Source of the DNA: JBKPDV01 sp046728075
GTDB lineage: Bacteria; Acidobacteriota; Thermoanaerobaculia; UBA5066; Gp7-AA6
Length of the DNA stretch: 64,000 bases
Direction of reading: 5' to 3'
NCBI GenBank assembly: GCA_046728075.1
Contig: JBKPDV010000032.1
Coordinates: 5,190-69,189 of the forward strand
The translations under genes and the position numbers were made by a program. Below are positions 41,939 through 50,723 of the stretch, piece after piece (position 1 is the stretch's first letter; the number at the start of each line of letters is the position of its first letter). The notes beneath the pieces were generated by a model that saw only the letters and a program-made list of their open reading frames with translations, did not search any database and was not told the DNA's origin.

Positions 41939-44602
41939 CTATCCGGCCTTCTTCAACAGAGCCGTCCAGTTTGAGACGACGACCGCGCCGTCCTCTCCGG
42001 CATCCGGAACTCGTCGGATCACCAGAAAGCGCTGGCCGTCCGGAGAAACGTCGTACGGGTGGCGAGAGAATTGGATCTCTCCCATCAGGCCGAGCTTCAG
42101 TAAGAACAGAGGCTGGGGTTGCGAGATCTCCAAACGGCCGCCGGCCAGCTGAATGGTGACGGAGTTGAGCGTCCCATCCCTGGCGGCGTAGAAAACTTCG
42201 GAGCCGTTTCGATTCCAGACCGGCATTTGCCCTCCTCCGATGGAGACCTGCCGCTTCGGGCCGCCGGAGAGAGACTGCACGTAGACCTCTCTCTGCCCCG
42301 ATTCCGTCGAGTCGAAGGCGGTCGACCGGCCGTCGGGAGAGATCTCGGGATGCTCCTCGGTAAACCGGGAGTCCCCGCTCAGCCGAACGGGATCGCCCGG
42401 CTTCGACAGAGAAACCAGAACGCGAGCGTGGTGATCTCCTTCCGGCACGTCGACGAGCAGCTGGCCCCCGTCCGGCAACACGGTCGGCAGGATTTTGTCT
42501 TGCTTCGTTCGAGCCAGGATCTTTTCGGCGCCGCCGCTCGCCGGGCGCTCGTAGAGATCGTAGAAGCCGGCGTGATCGGAGACATAAACCAGTCGTTCCC
42601 CGTCCGGGAACCACGCGGGATCGAACTCGTCGGTGCGCTCGGCCGTGATCCGAGAGCCCGTCCCGCGAGACGCATCGAGCACCCAGACATCTGTGTTCTG
42701 ACCGTGCGACGGATCCCGCAACGCCACAGCCACCTTTCCGCCGTCCGGCGAGATTCGAACGTCTTCGTATCCTCCGATTTCTCCGAGAACGCCGAGTTCC
42801 TTTCCCTTCCGATCCACCCAGACGAGTCGTCGCCTCAAGAACCACGGAAGATAGGCCAGGCGATTCCCTGCCGCCGAGAGCGACAGCAGGTTGTCTTCGG
42901 TCGAATAGCGAACCTGCTCGAGCACTGGAACGGGATTTCCGAGGAGCCGGAGACGTCGCGGATCAAAACTCCAGGCGAACAGGGCGTTGTCGCGAGCGAA
43001 GAGCAGATAGCCCGGATCCGCGAAGACGGCGGCCGAGTCGGCATGGAAGAGCCGGCGGACTTCCTTCGAATCGAGCGAGGCGAGGCAGACGGAGGTCTTT
43101 TCCGGATCGACATCTCGCGCCACGAAGAGGAAGTGCCGATCATCCGGAAGGAAACTCGGATGGAAATGGGCCTCTCCGCGGGCTGAATCGGGCGCCGTGA
43201 CCGGCCGAGGAGTGCCCCCGATGGCGGGAACGGCCACGATCGGAGCGCCAAATTCCGAGGTGAAGAGGATGGTGCCCTGACGACTCCATGCGCCGGAAAA
43301 TGCTCCTCCGGCCTCGCAGATCGTCTCGACAGGACCTCCTTCCGCGCTCACGCGCTTCAACTTCCCTTCCGAGAAGAAAGCTATCTCGCGGCTGTCGGGG
43401 GACCAAAACATGCCGTGCGCCTCCTCGGTGCCCCGCACCCGGCGCATCTCCAGGCTGTCCAGGGAGCGCACCGCGACCGAGAATCGTCCTCCCTCGTCCT
43501 GGAGAAGGAAGGCGATCCTCCGCCCATCCGGAGAGAGTTTGAGCAATGGCAGGAAGCCCTGGCCGGCGGGGACCGGGATCGAAAAGCGGGTCAGCTCCGC
43601 GGGCACCGCAGAGCGGCGAAGGAGCAGGGCAGACAGAGCGGCGAGGATTGCGGCGAGAGCCGCGAGGGCCCAGGCGAGTCGTTCCCGACGCGCACGGTGA
43701 GCGGCCGAGAGGGAAGCGATCCCAGCTCCGCCTGACGCCTCTCCCTCCGCGGTCCATTTCAGCTCCTTGGCGACGTCAGCGGCACTCTGCCAGCGATCCT
43801 CCGGATCCTTTTCGAGGCACGTTTTCACCACGCGGTCGAGCGTCGGCGGCGTCATCGGCCGGAGCTGCGAGATCGGCGGCGGATCGTTCTGCATGATCGC
43901 GGCGATCAGCGATGCCCGGCTCGCTCCGGGAAAAGCCTTTCTTCCTGTCGCCATCTCGTAGAGCACCGCGCCCAAGGCAAAGATGTCGGTGCGCGCGTCG
44001 GCTTGCCTCCCCTCGAGCTGCTCGGGCGCCATGTACTGCACTGTGCCGAGGATCGTGCCTTGTTCGGTCAAGGGCGTCGTCTTCGTCGGCAGCGCCGACG
44101 AAGACCCCGGCTCTTCCGCTGGAGAAGGAGCCAGCCGCGCGAGCCCAAAGTCCAGGAGCTTCACGCCCGACTTCGTCAGCATGACGTTGCCGGGCTTTAA
44201 GTCCCGATGGACGATGCCCTGGCGGTGCGCGCGGTCCAACGCGTCCGCGATCTCGATCCCGTATCGCAACGTCGCCTCGAGCGGCAGCGCCCCTTTCATC
44301 AGCCGATCCGCGAGAGTCTCCCCCTCCAGGTACTCCATGACCAGGTACTCGACCCCGTCCTGGTTGCCGACGTCGTAGAGCGCGCAGATGTGGGGATGGG
44401 ACAATGCAGATATTGTTCTTGCCTCCCGCTCGAAGCGCTGGCGAACTTCCGCCGAAGAAGAAAGATGCTGCGGCAGCACCTTAATGGCCACCGTCCGCCC
44501 GAGCCGCGTGTCCAGAGCCTTCCACACCTCCCCCATGCCTCCTGCTCCGAGGGCCGAGAGAACTTCGTAAGGCCCCAGCCGGCTCCCTGCCGAGATCGTC
44601 AC
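41939..44602 (-). CDS. Receptor Ser/Thr kinase with PD40 beta-propeller (K5)
   Basis: 887 residues from GTG 44602 (VTISAGSRLGPYEVLSALGA), matching the start position of all paralogues; an ATG twenty codons upstream lies inside a period-8 array and is unlikely. Catalytic subtype as K2 and K4, with K41, HRDLKPGNVM, LLDFGLARL and GTVQYMAPEQLEG. Membrane helix near residue 315 (AWALAALAAILAALSALLL). The propeller carries LSPDGRRIAFLLQDEGGRFS, FWSPDSREIAFFSEGKLKRV and ISPDGRSTAFDSTESGQREV and ends in VVVSNWTALLKKAG. A copy of the 16-bp inverted repeat is at 44401-44416. Confidence 0.92.
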   Translation of the reverse strand: MTISAGSRLGPYEVLSALGAGGMGEVWKALDTRLGRTVAIKVLPQHLSSSAEVRQRFEREARTISALSHPHICALYDVGNQDGVEYLVMEYLEGETLADRLMKGALPLEATLRYGIEIADALDRAHRQGIVHRDLKPGNVMLTKSGVKLLDFGLARLAPSPAEEPGSSSALPTKTTPLTEQGTILGTVQYMAPEQLEGRQADARTDIFALGAVLYEMATGRKAFPGASRASLIAAIMQNDPPPISQLRPMTPPTLDRVVKTCLEKDPEDRWQSAADVAKELKWTAEGEASGGAGIASLSAAHRARRERLAWALAALAAILAALSALLLRRSAVPAELTRFSIPVPAGQGFLPLLKLSPDGRRIAFLLQDEGGRFSVAVRSLDSLEMRRVRGTEEAHGMFWSPDSREIAFFSEGKLKRVSAEGGPVETICEAGGAFSGAWSRQGTILFTSEFGAPIVAVPAIGGTPRPVTAPDSARGEAHFHPSFLPDDRHFLFVARDVDPEKTSVCLASLDSKEVRRLFHADSAAVFADPGYLLFARDNALFAWSFDPRRLRLLGNPVPVLEQVRYSTEDNLLSLSAAGNRLAYLPWFLRRRLVWVDRKGKELGVLGEIGGYEDVRISPDGGKVAVALRDPSHGQNTDVWVLDASRGTGSRITAERTDEFDPAWFPDGERLVYVSDHAGFYDLYERPASGGAEKILARTKQDKILPTVLPDGGQLLVDVPEGDHHARVLVSLSKPGDPVRLSGDSRFTEEHPEISPDGRSTAFDSTESGQREVYVQSLSGGPKRQVSIGGGQMPVWNRNGSEVFYAARDGTLNSVTIQLAGGRLEISQPQPLFLLKLGLMGEIQFSRHPYDVSPDGQRFLVIRRVPDAGEDGAVVVSNWTALLKKAG
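44401..44416. repeat. 16-bp imperfect inverted repeat inside K5 (copy 3 of 3)
   Basis: ACAATGCAGATATTGT, identical to the copies in K2 and K4, although the neighbouring synonymous sites differ (TTCTTGCC here versus TTTTCGCC in the other two). Confidence 0.7.
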
Positions 44603-44613
44603 ATCGCCTCGCT

Positions 44614-44680
44614 CATTGAACCGATGAATCGATGGATGGATGAACCGATCACACCATCGCAACCGGTTCGATGATTCCAG
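44614..44680. repeat. Period-8 array upstream of K5
   Basis: About eight degenerate octamers on the plus strand, among them ATTGAACC, GATGAATC, GATGGATG, GATGAACC and GATCACAC. It is the longest of the four arrays. It starts 12 bp upstream of the K5 GTG and ends just before the promoter of the plus-strand heme-binding-like gene. Confidence 0.65.
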
Positions 44681-44687
44681 ATGGCGT

Positions 44688-44717
44688 TTGACACAAATTC
44701 CAACGAGGGCCTAGTAT
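44688..44717 (+). promoter_or_regulatory. Candidate sigma-70-type promoter of the GlcG/HbpS-like gene
   Basis: TTGACA at 44688-44693 and TAGTAT at 44712-44717, spaced 18 nt, on the plus strand about 100 nt before ATG 44818. The match is seen directly; activity is inferred. Confidence 0.45.
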
Positions 44718-44817
44718 CTCAGCCCTTGCGCTCAAGCGGCGCGAACCGTTGTGTCGGCCGATTTGGTCAGAGCGGCGAAAGGCTCTCGTGGAAAAGCCAG
44801 AACAGGAGGGTAAACGA

Positions 44818-45672
44818 ATGAGAACCCCGAAGCGGAGTTGGAGTGCCTTAGTTCCGGTGCTCGGGTTGCTTGGTGCTTGGACGTTGCCGGCGAACATCGC
44901 GCGTGCCGGCGATGCCTGCGCCGCGCTGGGCCTGGGCAATACAGGCGCGATCCAGACGGCCTTGACCACGGCACTCAAGAGCGCGGCGCCGAACAAGGCT
45001 GCCAATGGAGGACTGGGCAATCAGATGTGGGCGACGGTCGTCGACCAGGATGGAAAGGTCTGCGCCGTCACGTTTACCGGCGCCACCAGAATCAGCCAAT
45101 GGCCGGGGAGCCGGGTGATCTCGGCACAAAAAGCCAATACAGCGGCAGCGTTCAATCTCCCGGCCGGTACTGGCGGCACGGTGGACGCGTTGTCCACGGC
45201 GAATCTCTGGACCCAGGTGCAACCCGGCGGGAGCCTCTTCGGGCTGCAATTCAGCAATCCCGTCGATCCGGCGGTCGCCTACGGCAACAGCGGAAATGCG
45301 GGCGGAGACGCTTCGAAGTACGGAACCGCGCAGGATCCGCTGGTCGGCCAATTCGTGGGCGGCGTGAATGTCTTCGGAGGCGGCCTCGCGCTCTATGACG
45401 CGAGCGGCAAGAAAGTGGGGGCCGTCGGTGTGAGTGGCGATACTTCGTGTGCCGACCACAACATCGCCTGGCGGACACGCCACGCGCTGGGGCTCGATCG
45501 CCTGACAACTGCCGGGGTCAGAGGGCTAAGCGCCGCGCCGAGGCAGGACAACATCATCTATGACCTCAACCCTCTCGACAAACATCACGCGGTGGACAAC
45601 AGCAAGAGTGGATTCGGTCATCCTCTTTGCGGGTTCGGGGAAGAGGCCGCCGTGCTGCCGCCCACCCAGTAG
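44818..45672 (+). CDS. Exported GlcG/HbpS-family (DUF336) heme-binding-like protein
   Basis: 284 residues. The ribosome binding site AGGAGGGT precedes ATG 44818. The signal peptide is SALVPVLGLLGAWTLPANIA. The mature part has the GlcG/HbpS pattern: an N-terminal helix, VVDQDGKVCAVTFTGATRIS, RVISAQKANTAAAFN, and later FVGGVNVFGGGLALYDASGK and KVGAVGVSGDTSCADHNIAW. HbpS-type members bind heme or act as redox-linked signalling partners of sensor kinases. It is the only plus-strand gene inside the 25-kb minus-strand kinase block and lies against ghost kinase 3, so it may have been inserted there. Confidence 0.8.
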   Translation: MRTPKRSWSALVPVLGLLGAWTLPANIARAGDACAALGLGNTGAIQTALTTALKSAAPNKAANGGLGNQMWATVVDQDGKVCAVTFTGATRISQWPGSRVISAQKANTAAAFNLPAGTGGTVDALSTANLWTQVQPGGSLFGLQFSNPVDPAVAYGNSGNAGGDASKYGTAQDPLVGQFVGGVNVFGGGLALYDASGKKVGAVGVSGDTSCADHNIAWRTRHALGLDRLTTAGVRGLSAAPRQDNIIYDLNPLDKHHAVDNSKSGFGHPLCGFGEEAAVLPPTQ

Positions 45673-45720
45673 GAGGCGCGAGAACGGAAGGAGAACGGGT
45701 CGGCGCAGCCTGTCCGGGTC

Positions 45721-45776
45721 CGCAGAGGCGACGGAATCTCGTACGGACCGAGGCGGCCGGCGGCAGAGAGGCTCAG
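45721..45776 (-). pseudogene. Ghost kinase 3: N-terminal kinase remnant after K6
   Basis: Directly at the K6 stop the minus strand reads LSLSAAGRLGPYEIPSPL, matching kinase residues 1-18 (compare MSLSPGTRLGPYEILSPL of K9). The first codon is CTG, overlapping the K6 TGA as CTGA, which looks like a mutated ATGA coupling site. Kinase similarity stops before the glycine loop; the frame then runs on antisense to the end of the heme-binding-like gene without a recognisable protein. It appears to be the stump of a kinase once coupled to K6. Confidence 0.6.
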
Positions 45777-48316
45777 CGCAGGCCTTCTACCAGTTCCAGG
45801 CTCGTGAGGATTCGCTGATAGGCGTAGGCGTAGCTGCGGGTGTCGGGCGTCATCACGATGTTGTCGATCGAAACCAGTCCGGAGCGATCCGCGGGCGCGA
45901 TCGTCTTCCAGAGTTCCCGCCGGCCCGTCGCGATATCGATCTTGAAGACCCGGGCGGGCGTCTCGCGACTCGTATACGCATAGAGCGACTCGCCGTCGGC
46001 GCTCCAGAGGATGGGGTTTTCGCGAGCCTCGGCACCGGCAAGCAGGCGCGGCGCACCGCCATCGATCGGGTAGAGCGTGATCTTCCAGTCAGGCGCGCGC
46101 GCGGCGACGAAGTGCCCGTCGGGAGAGATCGCCAGAAATCCGGGCGCCATCCCCTCGGGAGAAATGGGCCGCGCTTGCCCCCCGTCGAGATTCTGCACGT
46201 AAAGACGCAGCGAACCCGTTCCCGCGAATCCCAGAAACACGACACGTTTCCCATCCGGAAGAAGCCGGGCCGAGCCAATCGATGTGATCCCTTTGTGCTC
46301 GAGCGACCTCGGCTGGCCTGAGCCTGTCGGGAGCAACACGAAAGTCTCGGCCAACGTCGAGGTCTGCGAGAGAACCCAGCGTCCGTCGGCGGAAAGGCCG
46401 AGTCCGCCGCCGTCGCCGAGGCGCACCGCGGCGGAACCGTCGGTCGCCCTCAGGTAGATCGAGCCGTTGTTTCCTCCCCCCTCTCCCCACTCGTCGAACA
46501 CGACGGTGCGCCCGTCCTTCGAGATCGCATCGACGTTGGGCCGATCCATCCAGGAAACCTCACGTTCCGCGCTCTCGCCGGCCGGCAGGGCAATCAGGCT
46601 CGAATTCCAGAAGTACTCGTTCATCAAAACCCGGCCGTCTTTCGCGATGTCGTGGAGGTAGAGACCGCCCGCCTCCCGCCGCACGGTCCGCAGGCGACCC
46701 GAAGCCGTGACGGCGTAGACAGCGAACTTCTCGGTACCCTTCTGACCTCCGAACCAGATCTCACTGCCGTCGGGCCGCCAGGCCACGTTCCCGATAGAGC
46801 TCCACCCTTTCGAAACGGTCGTCGCTTTCCCCGACAGATCGACGGTCATGATGGTCCAGTCGTCCAGGCTGAAGGCCAGCCGGTCGCCGCGGGGGGAGAA
46901 GCGCACCGATTCGATCTCTGACGGAGACTCATAGAGGACCTTTCCGATGGGAAATTCGAGGCGGTTGTTTCCGCCGACCTTGTGCACGACGGCGAGCTCG
47001 CGGCCGTCGGGTGACCAGTCCGCCACCGAGACGTTTTCGAGAACTTCGCGCGGCGCTCCTCCCTCGAGCGGCACGCGAGCGAGTGTGCCCGTCGGCGTCC
47101 AGACCGTCTCGCGGCCAATACAGACGGCGAGCTCCCCGGTCGGGGATACGGCCAGAACGCGGGCTTCCGGAAGTTGGAGGCCGCGTGACTCGACGCTGCC
47201 TGCGCGCGTCGCAAAGATCCTTGCCGGCTCTCCTTCCCAGGCGGCCGAATAGACGATCGTCTGCCCGTCGGGAGCGAACCGCGCCGTATAAACCGTACCG
47301 CGCCGGAAGGTCAGGCGCGTGTAGGAGGGCGCCGAGGGCTTCCGTCGCACGATCGCGGTCGTGCTCCATCCGGCGAGGAGACCGAGCCCGAGCAAGGCCG
47401 CTGCCAGCAGCGGCTTGCGCCAGATCTGCCAGGGTGCCGAAGTGGCCTTGATCGCCGTGGCAGCCCCTGAGAAACCGGTCAGCGTCTCCAGGTCGAACGC
47501 GAGGTCGCGGGCGGACTGAAACCGCCGCTCGGGATTCTTCTCGAGGCAGTGACGGACAAGCCGCTCGAGCCCCGGGCTGATGTTCCGGTTGGTGACGGAG
47601 AGTTCGGGCGGATCTTCTTTCAGGATCGCGGCCATGGTCTCACCGGCCGAGTCGCCTTTGAACGGGCGCTGGCCCGAGAGCATCTCGTAGAGGATCACGC
47701 CGAGAGCGAAGATGTCGCTTCGGGCATCGGCTGGCTCGGTCTTGATCTGTTCGGGCGACATGTAGCCGAGCGTTCCCATGACCACGCCCGGCTCGGTAGC
47801 CGTCGGGAGACTGGACGCTCTCCCGGAGCCCTCGGCCTGGGTGAGCTTGGCCAGGCCGAAGTCCAGGATCTTGACGCGTCCCTCTTTCGTCACAAAGACG
47901 TTCTCGGGCTTCAAGTCCCGGTGGACGATTCCTTTCTCGTGAGCGGCGGCCAAGCCATGGGCGATCTGGATCGCATAGTCGACCGCCTTTCGCGGAGAGA
48001 AGCGCCCCCCGGCGAGCTCCTCCCGCAGCGTCTCGCCTTCCAGCAACTCCTGGACGACGTAGGGCGCGCCCTCATGTTGGCCGATGTCGTAAACGATGGT
48101 GACGTTGGGGTGGTTGAGAACCCCGGCCGCGCGGGCTTCCTGCTCGAAGCGCTTCAGCCGGTCCGGGTTCTTCGAGAAGGAGGCGGGCAGGACTTTGATC
48201 GCGACATCGCGGCCGAGCCGGGGATCCCTTGCCCGATACACCTCGCCCATCCCGCCCGCGCCGAGCGGCGCGAGGATTTCGTAGGGACCGAGGCGACTGC
48301 CGCTCGAAAGAGTCAT
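45773..48316 (-). CDS. Receptor Ser/Thr kinase with PD40 beta-propeller (K6)
   Basis: 847 residues. Kinase domain about 8-275 of the subtype FSKNPDRLKRFEQEARAAGV, with K41, HRDLKPENVFVTKEGRVKIL, DFGLAKLTQ and GTLGYMSPEQ, very close to K10. Membrane helix near 303-325 (LLAAALLGLGLLAGWSTTAI). The propeller has RFAPDGQTIVYSAAWEGEPA and AISPDGHFVAARAPDWKITL and ends TPDTRSYAYAYQRILTSLEL, the same end type as K3 and K10. Its stop overlaps ghost kinase 3. It lies 55 nt downstream of K7 and may be co-transcribed with it. Confidence 0.92.
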   Translation of the reverse strand: MTLSSGSRLGPYEILAPLGAGGMGEVYRARDPRLGRDVAIKVLPASFSKNPDRLKRFEQEARAAGVLNHPNVTIVYDIGQHEGAPYVVQELLEGETLREELAGGRFSPRKAVDYAIQIAHGLAAAHEKGIVHRDLKPENVFVTKEGRVKILDFGLAKLTQAEGSGRASSLPTATEPGVVMGTLGYMSPEQIKTEPADARSDIFALGVILYEMLSGQRPFKGDSAGETMAAILKEDPPELSVTNRNISPGLERLVRHCLEKNPERRFQSARDLAFDLETLTGFSGAATAIKATSAPWQIWRKPLLAAALLGLGLLAGWSTTAIVRRKPSAPSYTRLTFRRGTVYTARFAPDGQTIVYSAAWEGEPARIFATRAGSVESRGLQLPEARVLAVSPTGELAVCIGRETVWTPTGTLARVPLEGGAPREVLENVSVADWSPDGRELAVVHKVGGNNRLEFPIGKVLYESPSEIESVRFSPRGDRLAFSLDDWTIMTVDLSGKATTVSKGWSSIGNVAWRPDGSEIWFGGQKGTEKFAVYAVTASGRLRTVRREAGGLYLHDIAKDGRVLMNEYFWNSSLIALPAGESAEREVSWMDRPNVDAISKDGRTVVFDEWGEGGGNNGSIYLRATDGSAAVRLGDGGGLGLSADGRWVLSQTSTLAETFVLLPTGSGQPRSLEHKGITSIGSARLLPDGKRVVFLGFAGTGSLRLYVQNLDGGQARPISPEGMAPGFLAISPDGHFVAARAPDWKITLYPIDGGAPRLLAGAEARENPILWSADGESLYAYTSRETPARVFKIDIATGRRELWKTIAPADRSGLVSIDNIVMTPDTRSYAYAYQRILTSLELVEGLR

Positions 48317-48371
48317 CCTGATTTCAGGAACACGCTTCGGCCAATTCTAGTCGAGCGATTGCGGACGCCAG

Positions 48372-50672
48372 CTACGCCGGAACGATCTTCTCGAGCAGCT
48401 TCGGAAAACGGGGATGCGCTCGCAGCGGATCGAAGGCGGCGCAGGTTCGGAACCACCAGGCGAGCGCGTTTCGCTCGTCGCAGCCGCGCTCCAGGCAGTC
48501 CAACGCCTCGGCCACGTTGCCCAGCGGAATATGGATGAACGCGAGGTGGAAAGGCGCGATGTACGAATCCACCGATCGCCGTTCGAGCTCTCGCAAGAGA
48601 TCGAGCGCTTCCGCCCGGCGTCCCGCCGCGGCGTACACTCCGGCGAGCTGCGCGAGGTAGAACGCCTGCCGCCTCCCGGTCCCTTCGGCCGCCTTTTCCA
48701 TCGAGGCGACCGCCTCCGCGTGTCGGCCGAGAAGCCGGCACGTTAGGCCCAGCCCCCAGGTCGGATAGAAAGCGTTGGGGTCGATGTGGAGCGCGCGGCG
48801 AAACTCCGCGGCGGCTTCCTCCATCCGGCGGGCGCCGAAGAACGCCCAGGCGACGTTGGCCTGCGCGTTGGCCGAGTGCGGCTCGAGATCCGCCGCACGT
48901 CGGGTGAGCTCGAGCGCCTCGTCGAAACGGTCGTTGAACGCGAGATTGAGCCCAAGCCACGAGTATCCGGCGGCGGCCCGGGGCGCCAACTCGATCGCGC
49001 GCCGGAGCTCTCGCTCCAGGCGGCCGAAATCCCAGCCGAAGTAGTGCTCGACCAAACCGAGCGAGACGTGGGCGTCGGCCGATTCGGGGTCGAGCTTGAG
49101 CGCCTTCTCGGCCGCGACGCGCGCCCGCTCGAACGCTTCCCGAGTGGAGATCCCGCCGTAGAAGCCGTAGATGCAGTAGGCGTCGGCCAGCCCCGTGTGC
49201 GCCTCGGCATAGGTCGGATCGATCGCGAGCGCCCGCTCGAATTCTTCGACGGCTTCGGGCGGCTCACGTCGGTTGAAGTGGTAGCGCCCCTTCAAATAGT
49301 GGTTGTACGCCTCGACGTCCGCGGTCCCCCGCGCCGACAGCCGCGCCTCTTCCGCGGGAAGCAACCGGACCTTGAGCGTCTCCGCGATCGCGCGTGCGAT
49401 CTCGTCCTGGACGGCGAAAACGTCTTCCATCTCGCGGTCGAATTTCTCGGACCAGAGGTGATAGCCGTCCGAGACGTCGATCAACTGAGCCGTGACCCGG
49501 AGCTTTCGCCCGGCCTGCCGGACGCTCCCTTCGAGCACGTTGCGGACCCCGAGCGCCGCGCCGATCTGGCGCACGTCTTCGTCGCGCCCCTTGAACGCGA
49601 ACGAAGAGGTGCGGGAAGTGACGCGAAGCGCGCGGATCGCCGAGAGCGCGTTGATGATCTCCTCCGTCATTCCGTCGCTGAAGTACTCGTTCTGCTGGTC
49701 CGGGCTCAAGTTGCGAAAAGGGAGGACCGCGACGGTGGCGGCAGAAGCGGCGGCACCGGAGCCCGGGCTTCCCGCCGGGCGCCCGGTTCCGTCGGAACGC
49801 GCGTGCGAACCCGCGCCGGCCTCGCGTTCCAGGACGCGCAGCGCGAAAGCGAGGTCCCTGGCCGACTGAAACCGCTCCTCGGGTCTCTTCTCGAGACAAT
49901 GGAGCACGAAATCTTCCAGCTCGGGCGCCACGGGTCGGTCCGGCCGAGAAAGGGAGGGAGGAGCATCCCGTATGACGGCGACGAGAGACTCGACGTCGCT
50001 GTCGCGCCGGAACGCGCGTTCGCCGGCCAGCATCTCGTAGAGAATCGCTCCGAAGGAGAAGAGATCGGCCCGGTGATCGGCGGGAGCGCCTCGAGCCTGT
50101 TCGGGAGACATGTAGCCCGCGGTGCCGACGATCCATCCGGGTTGGGTTCCTCCCGCAGTCGGCGCGTTCGCTTCCGTCGGCCCCGAGCCCGCCGGCCCGG
50201 ATGCCTTGGCCAGGCCGAAGTCGAGGATCTTCACCAGACCCTCGCGCGTCACGAAGACGTTCTCGGGCTTCAAGTCGCGGTGGACGATCCCTCTTTCGTG
50301 CGCGGCCACGAGCCCCTGCGCGATCTGCAAGGCGTAGTCGAGCGCCTTTCGCTGAGGGAGGGCAGTCGCGAGCTTCTCGAGCAGCGTCTCCCCCTCGAGA
50401 AGCTCCATGACTGCGTAGACGACGCCGCCGTCCCGGCCGAAATCATGGATCGCCAGGATGTTCGGATGCGAGAGCGCGGCGACCGACTTTGCCTCGCGCT
50501 CGAAACGCAAGAGCGCCTCGGCGTCGCCGGCCAGGTTCTGCGGCAACACCTTGACGGCGACGTATCGATTCAACCTCGTGTCCCGCGCCTTGTACACCTC
50601 TCCCATCCCGCCCGCGCCGAGCGGCGACAGGATTTCGTAGGGACCCAGACGCGAGCCGGCGGAGAGAGCCAT
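48372..50672 (-). CDS. Ser/Thr kinase with TolB-like and TPR domains, no membrane segment (K7)
   Basis: 766 residues. Kinase domain about 8-275: K41, SHPNILAIHDFGRDGGVVYA, HRDLKPENVFVTREGLVKIL, GTAGYMSPEQARG. A Gly/Ser/Ala-rich linker (about 285-315) takes the place of the transmembrane helix found in the other nine kinases; I see no hydrophobic run there. Then comes the TolB/COG5616-like domain (TVAVLPFRNLSPDQQNEYFS, LGVRNVLEGSVRQAG, HLWSEKFDREMEDVF) and about six TPRs (AVEEFERALAIDPTYAEAHT, EELRRAIELAP-like units). It is probably cytosolic. The catalytic domain is nearest K8, which has a membrane helix and a propeller instead. Confidence 0.9.
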   Translation of the reverse strand: MALSAGSRLGPYEILSPLGAGGMGEVYKARDTRLNRYVAVKVLPQNLAGDAEALLRFEREAKSVAALSHPNILAIHDFGRDGGVVYAVMELLEGETLLEKLATALPQRKALDYALQIAQGLVAAHERGIVHRDLKPENVFVTREGLVKILDFGLAKASGPAGSGPTEANAPTAGGTQPGWIVGTAGYMSPEQARGAPADHRADLFSFGAILYEMLAGERAFRRDSDVESLVAVIRDAPPSLSRPDRPVAPELEDFVLHCLEKRPEERFQSARDLAFALRVLEREAGAGSHARSDGTGRPAGSPGSGAAASAATVAVLPFRNLSPDQQNEYFSDGMTEEIINALSAIRALRVTSRTSSFAFKGRDEDVRQIGAALGVRNVLEGSVRQAGRKLRVTAQLIDVSDGYHLWSEKFDREMEDVFAVQDEIARAIAETLKVRLLPAEEARLSARGTADVEAYNHYLKGRYHFNRREPPEAVEEFERALAIDPTYAEAHTGLADAYCIYGFYGGISTREAFERARVAAEKALKLDPESADAHVSLGLVEHYFGWDFGRLERELRRAIELAPRAAAGYSWLGLNLAFNDRFDEALELTRRAADLEPHSANAQANVAWAFFGARRMEEAAAEFRRALHIDPNAFYPTWGLGLTCRLLGRHAEAVASMEKAAEGTGRRQAFYLAQLAGVYAAAGRRAEALDLLRELERRSVDSYIAPFHLAFIHIPLGNVAEALDCLERGCDERNALAWWFRTCAAFDPLRAHPRFPKLLEKIVPA

Positions 50673-50723
50673 CGGAACTCAGGGATTGTACTGATGGAGC
50701 GGTAAGCGGAGAGTCCCTTCGAA

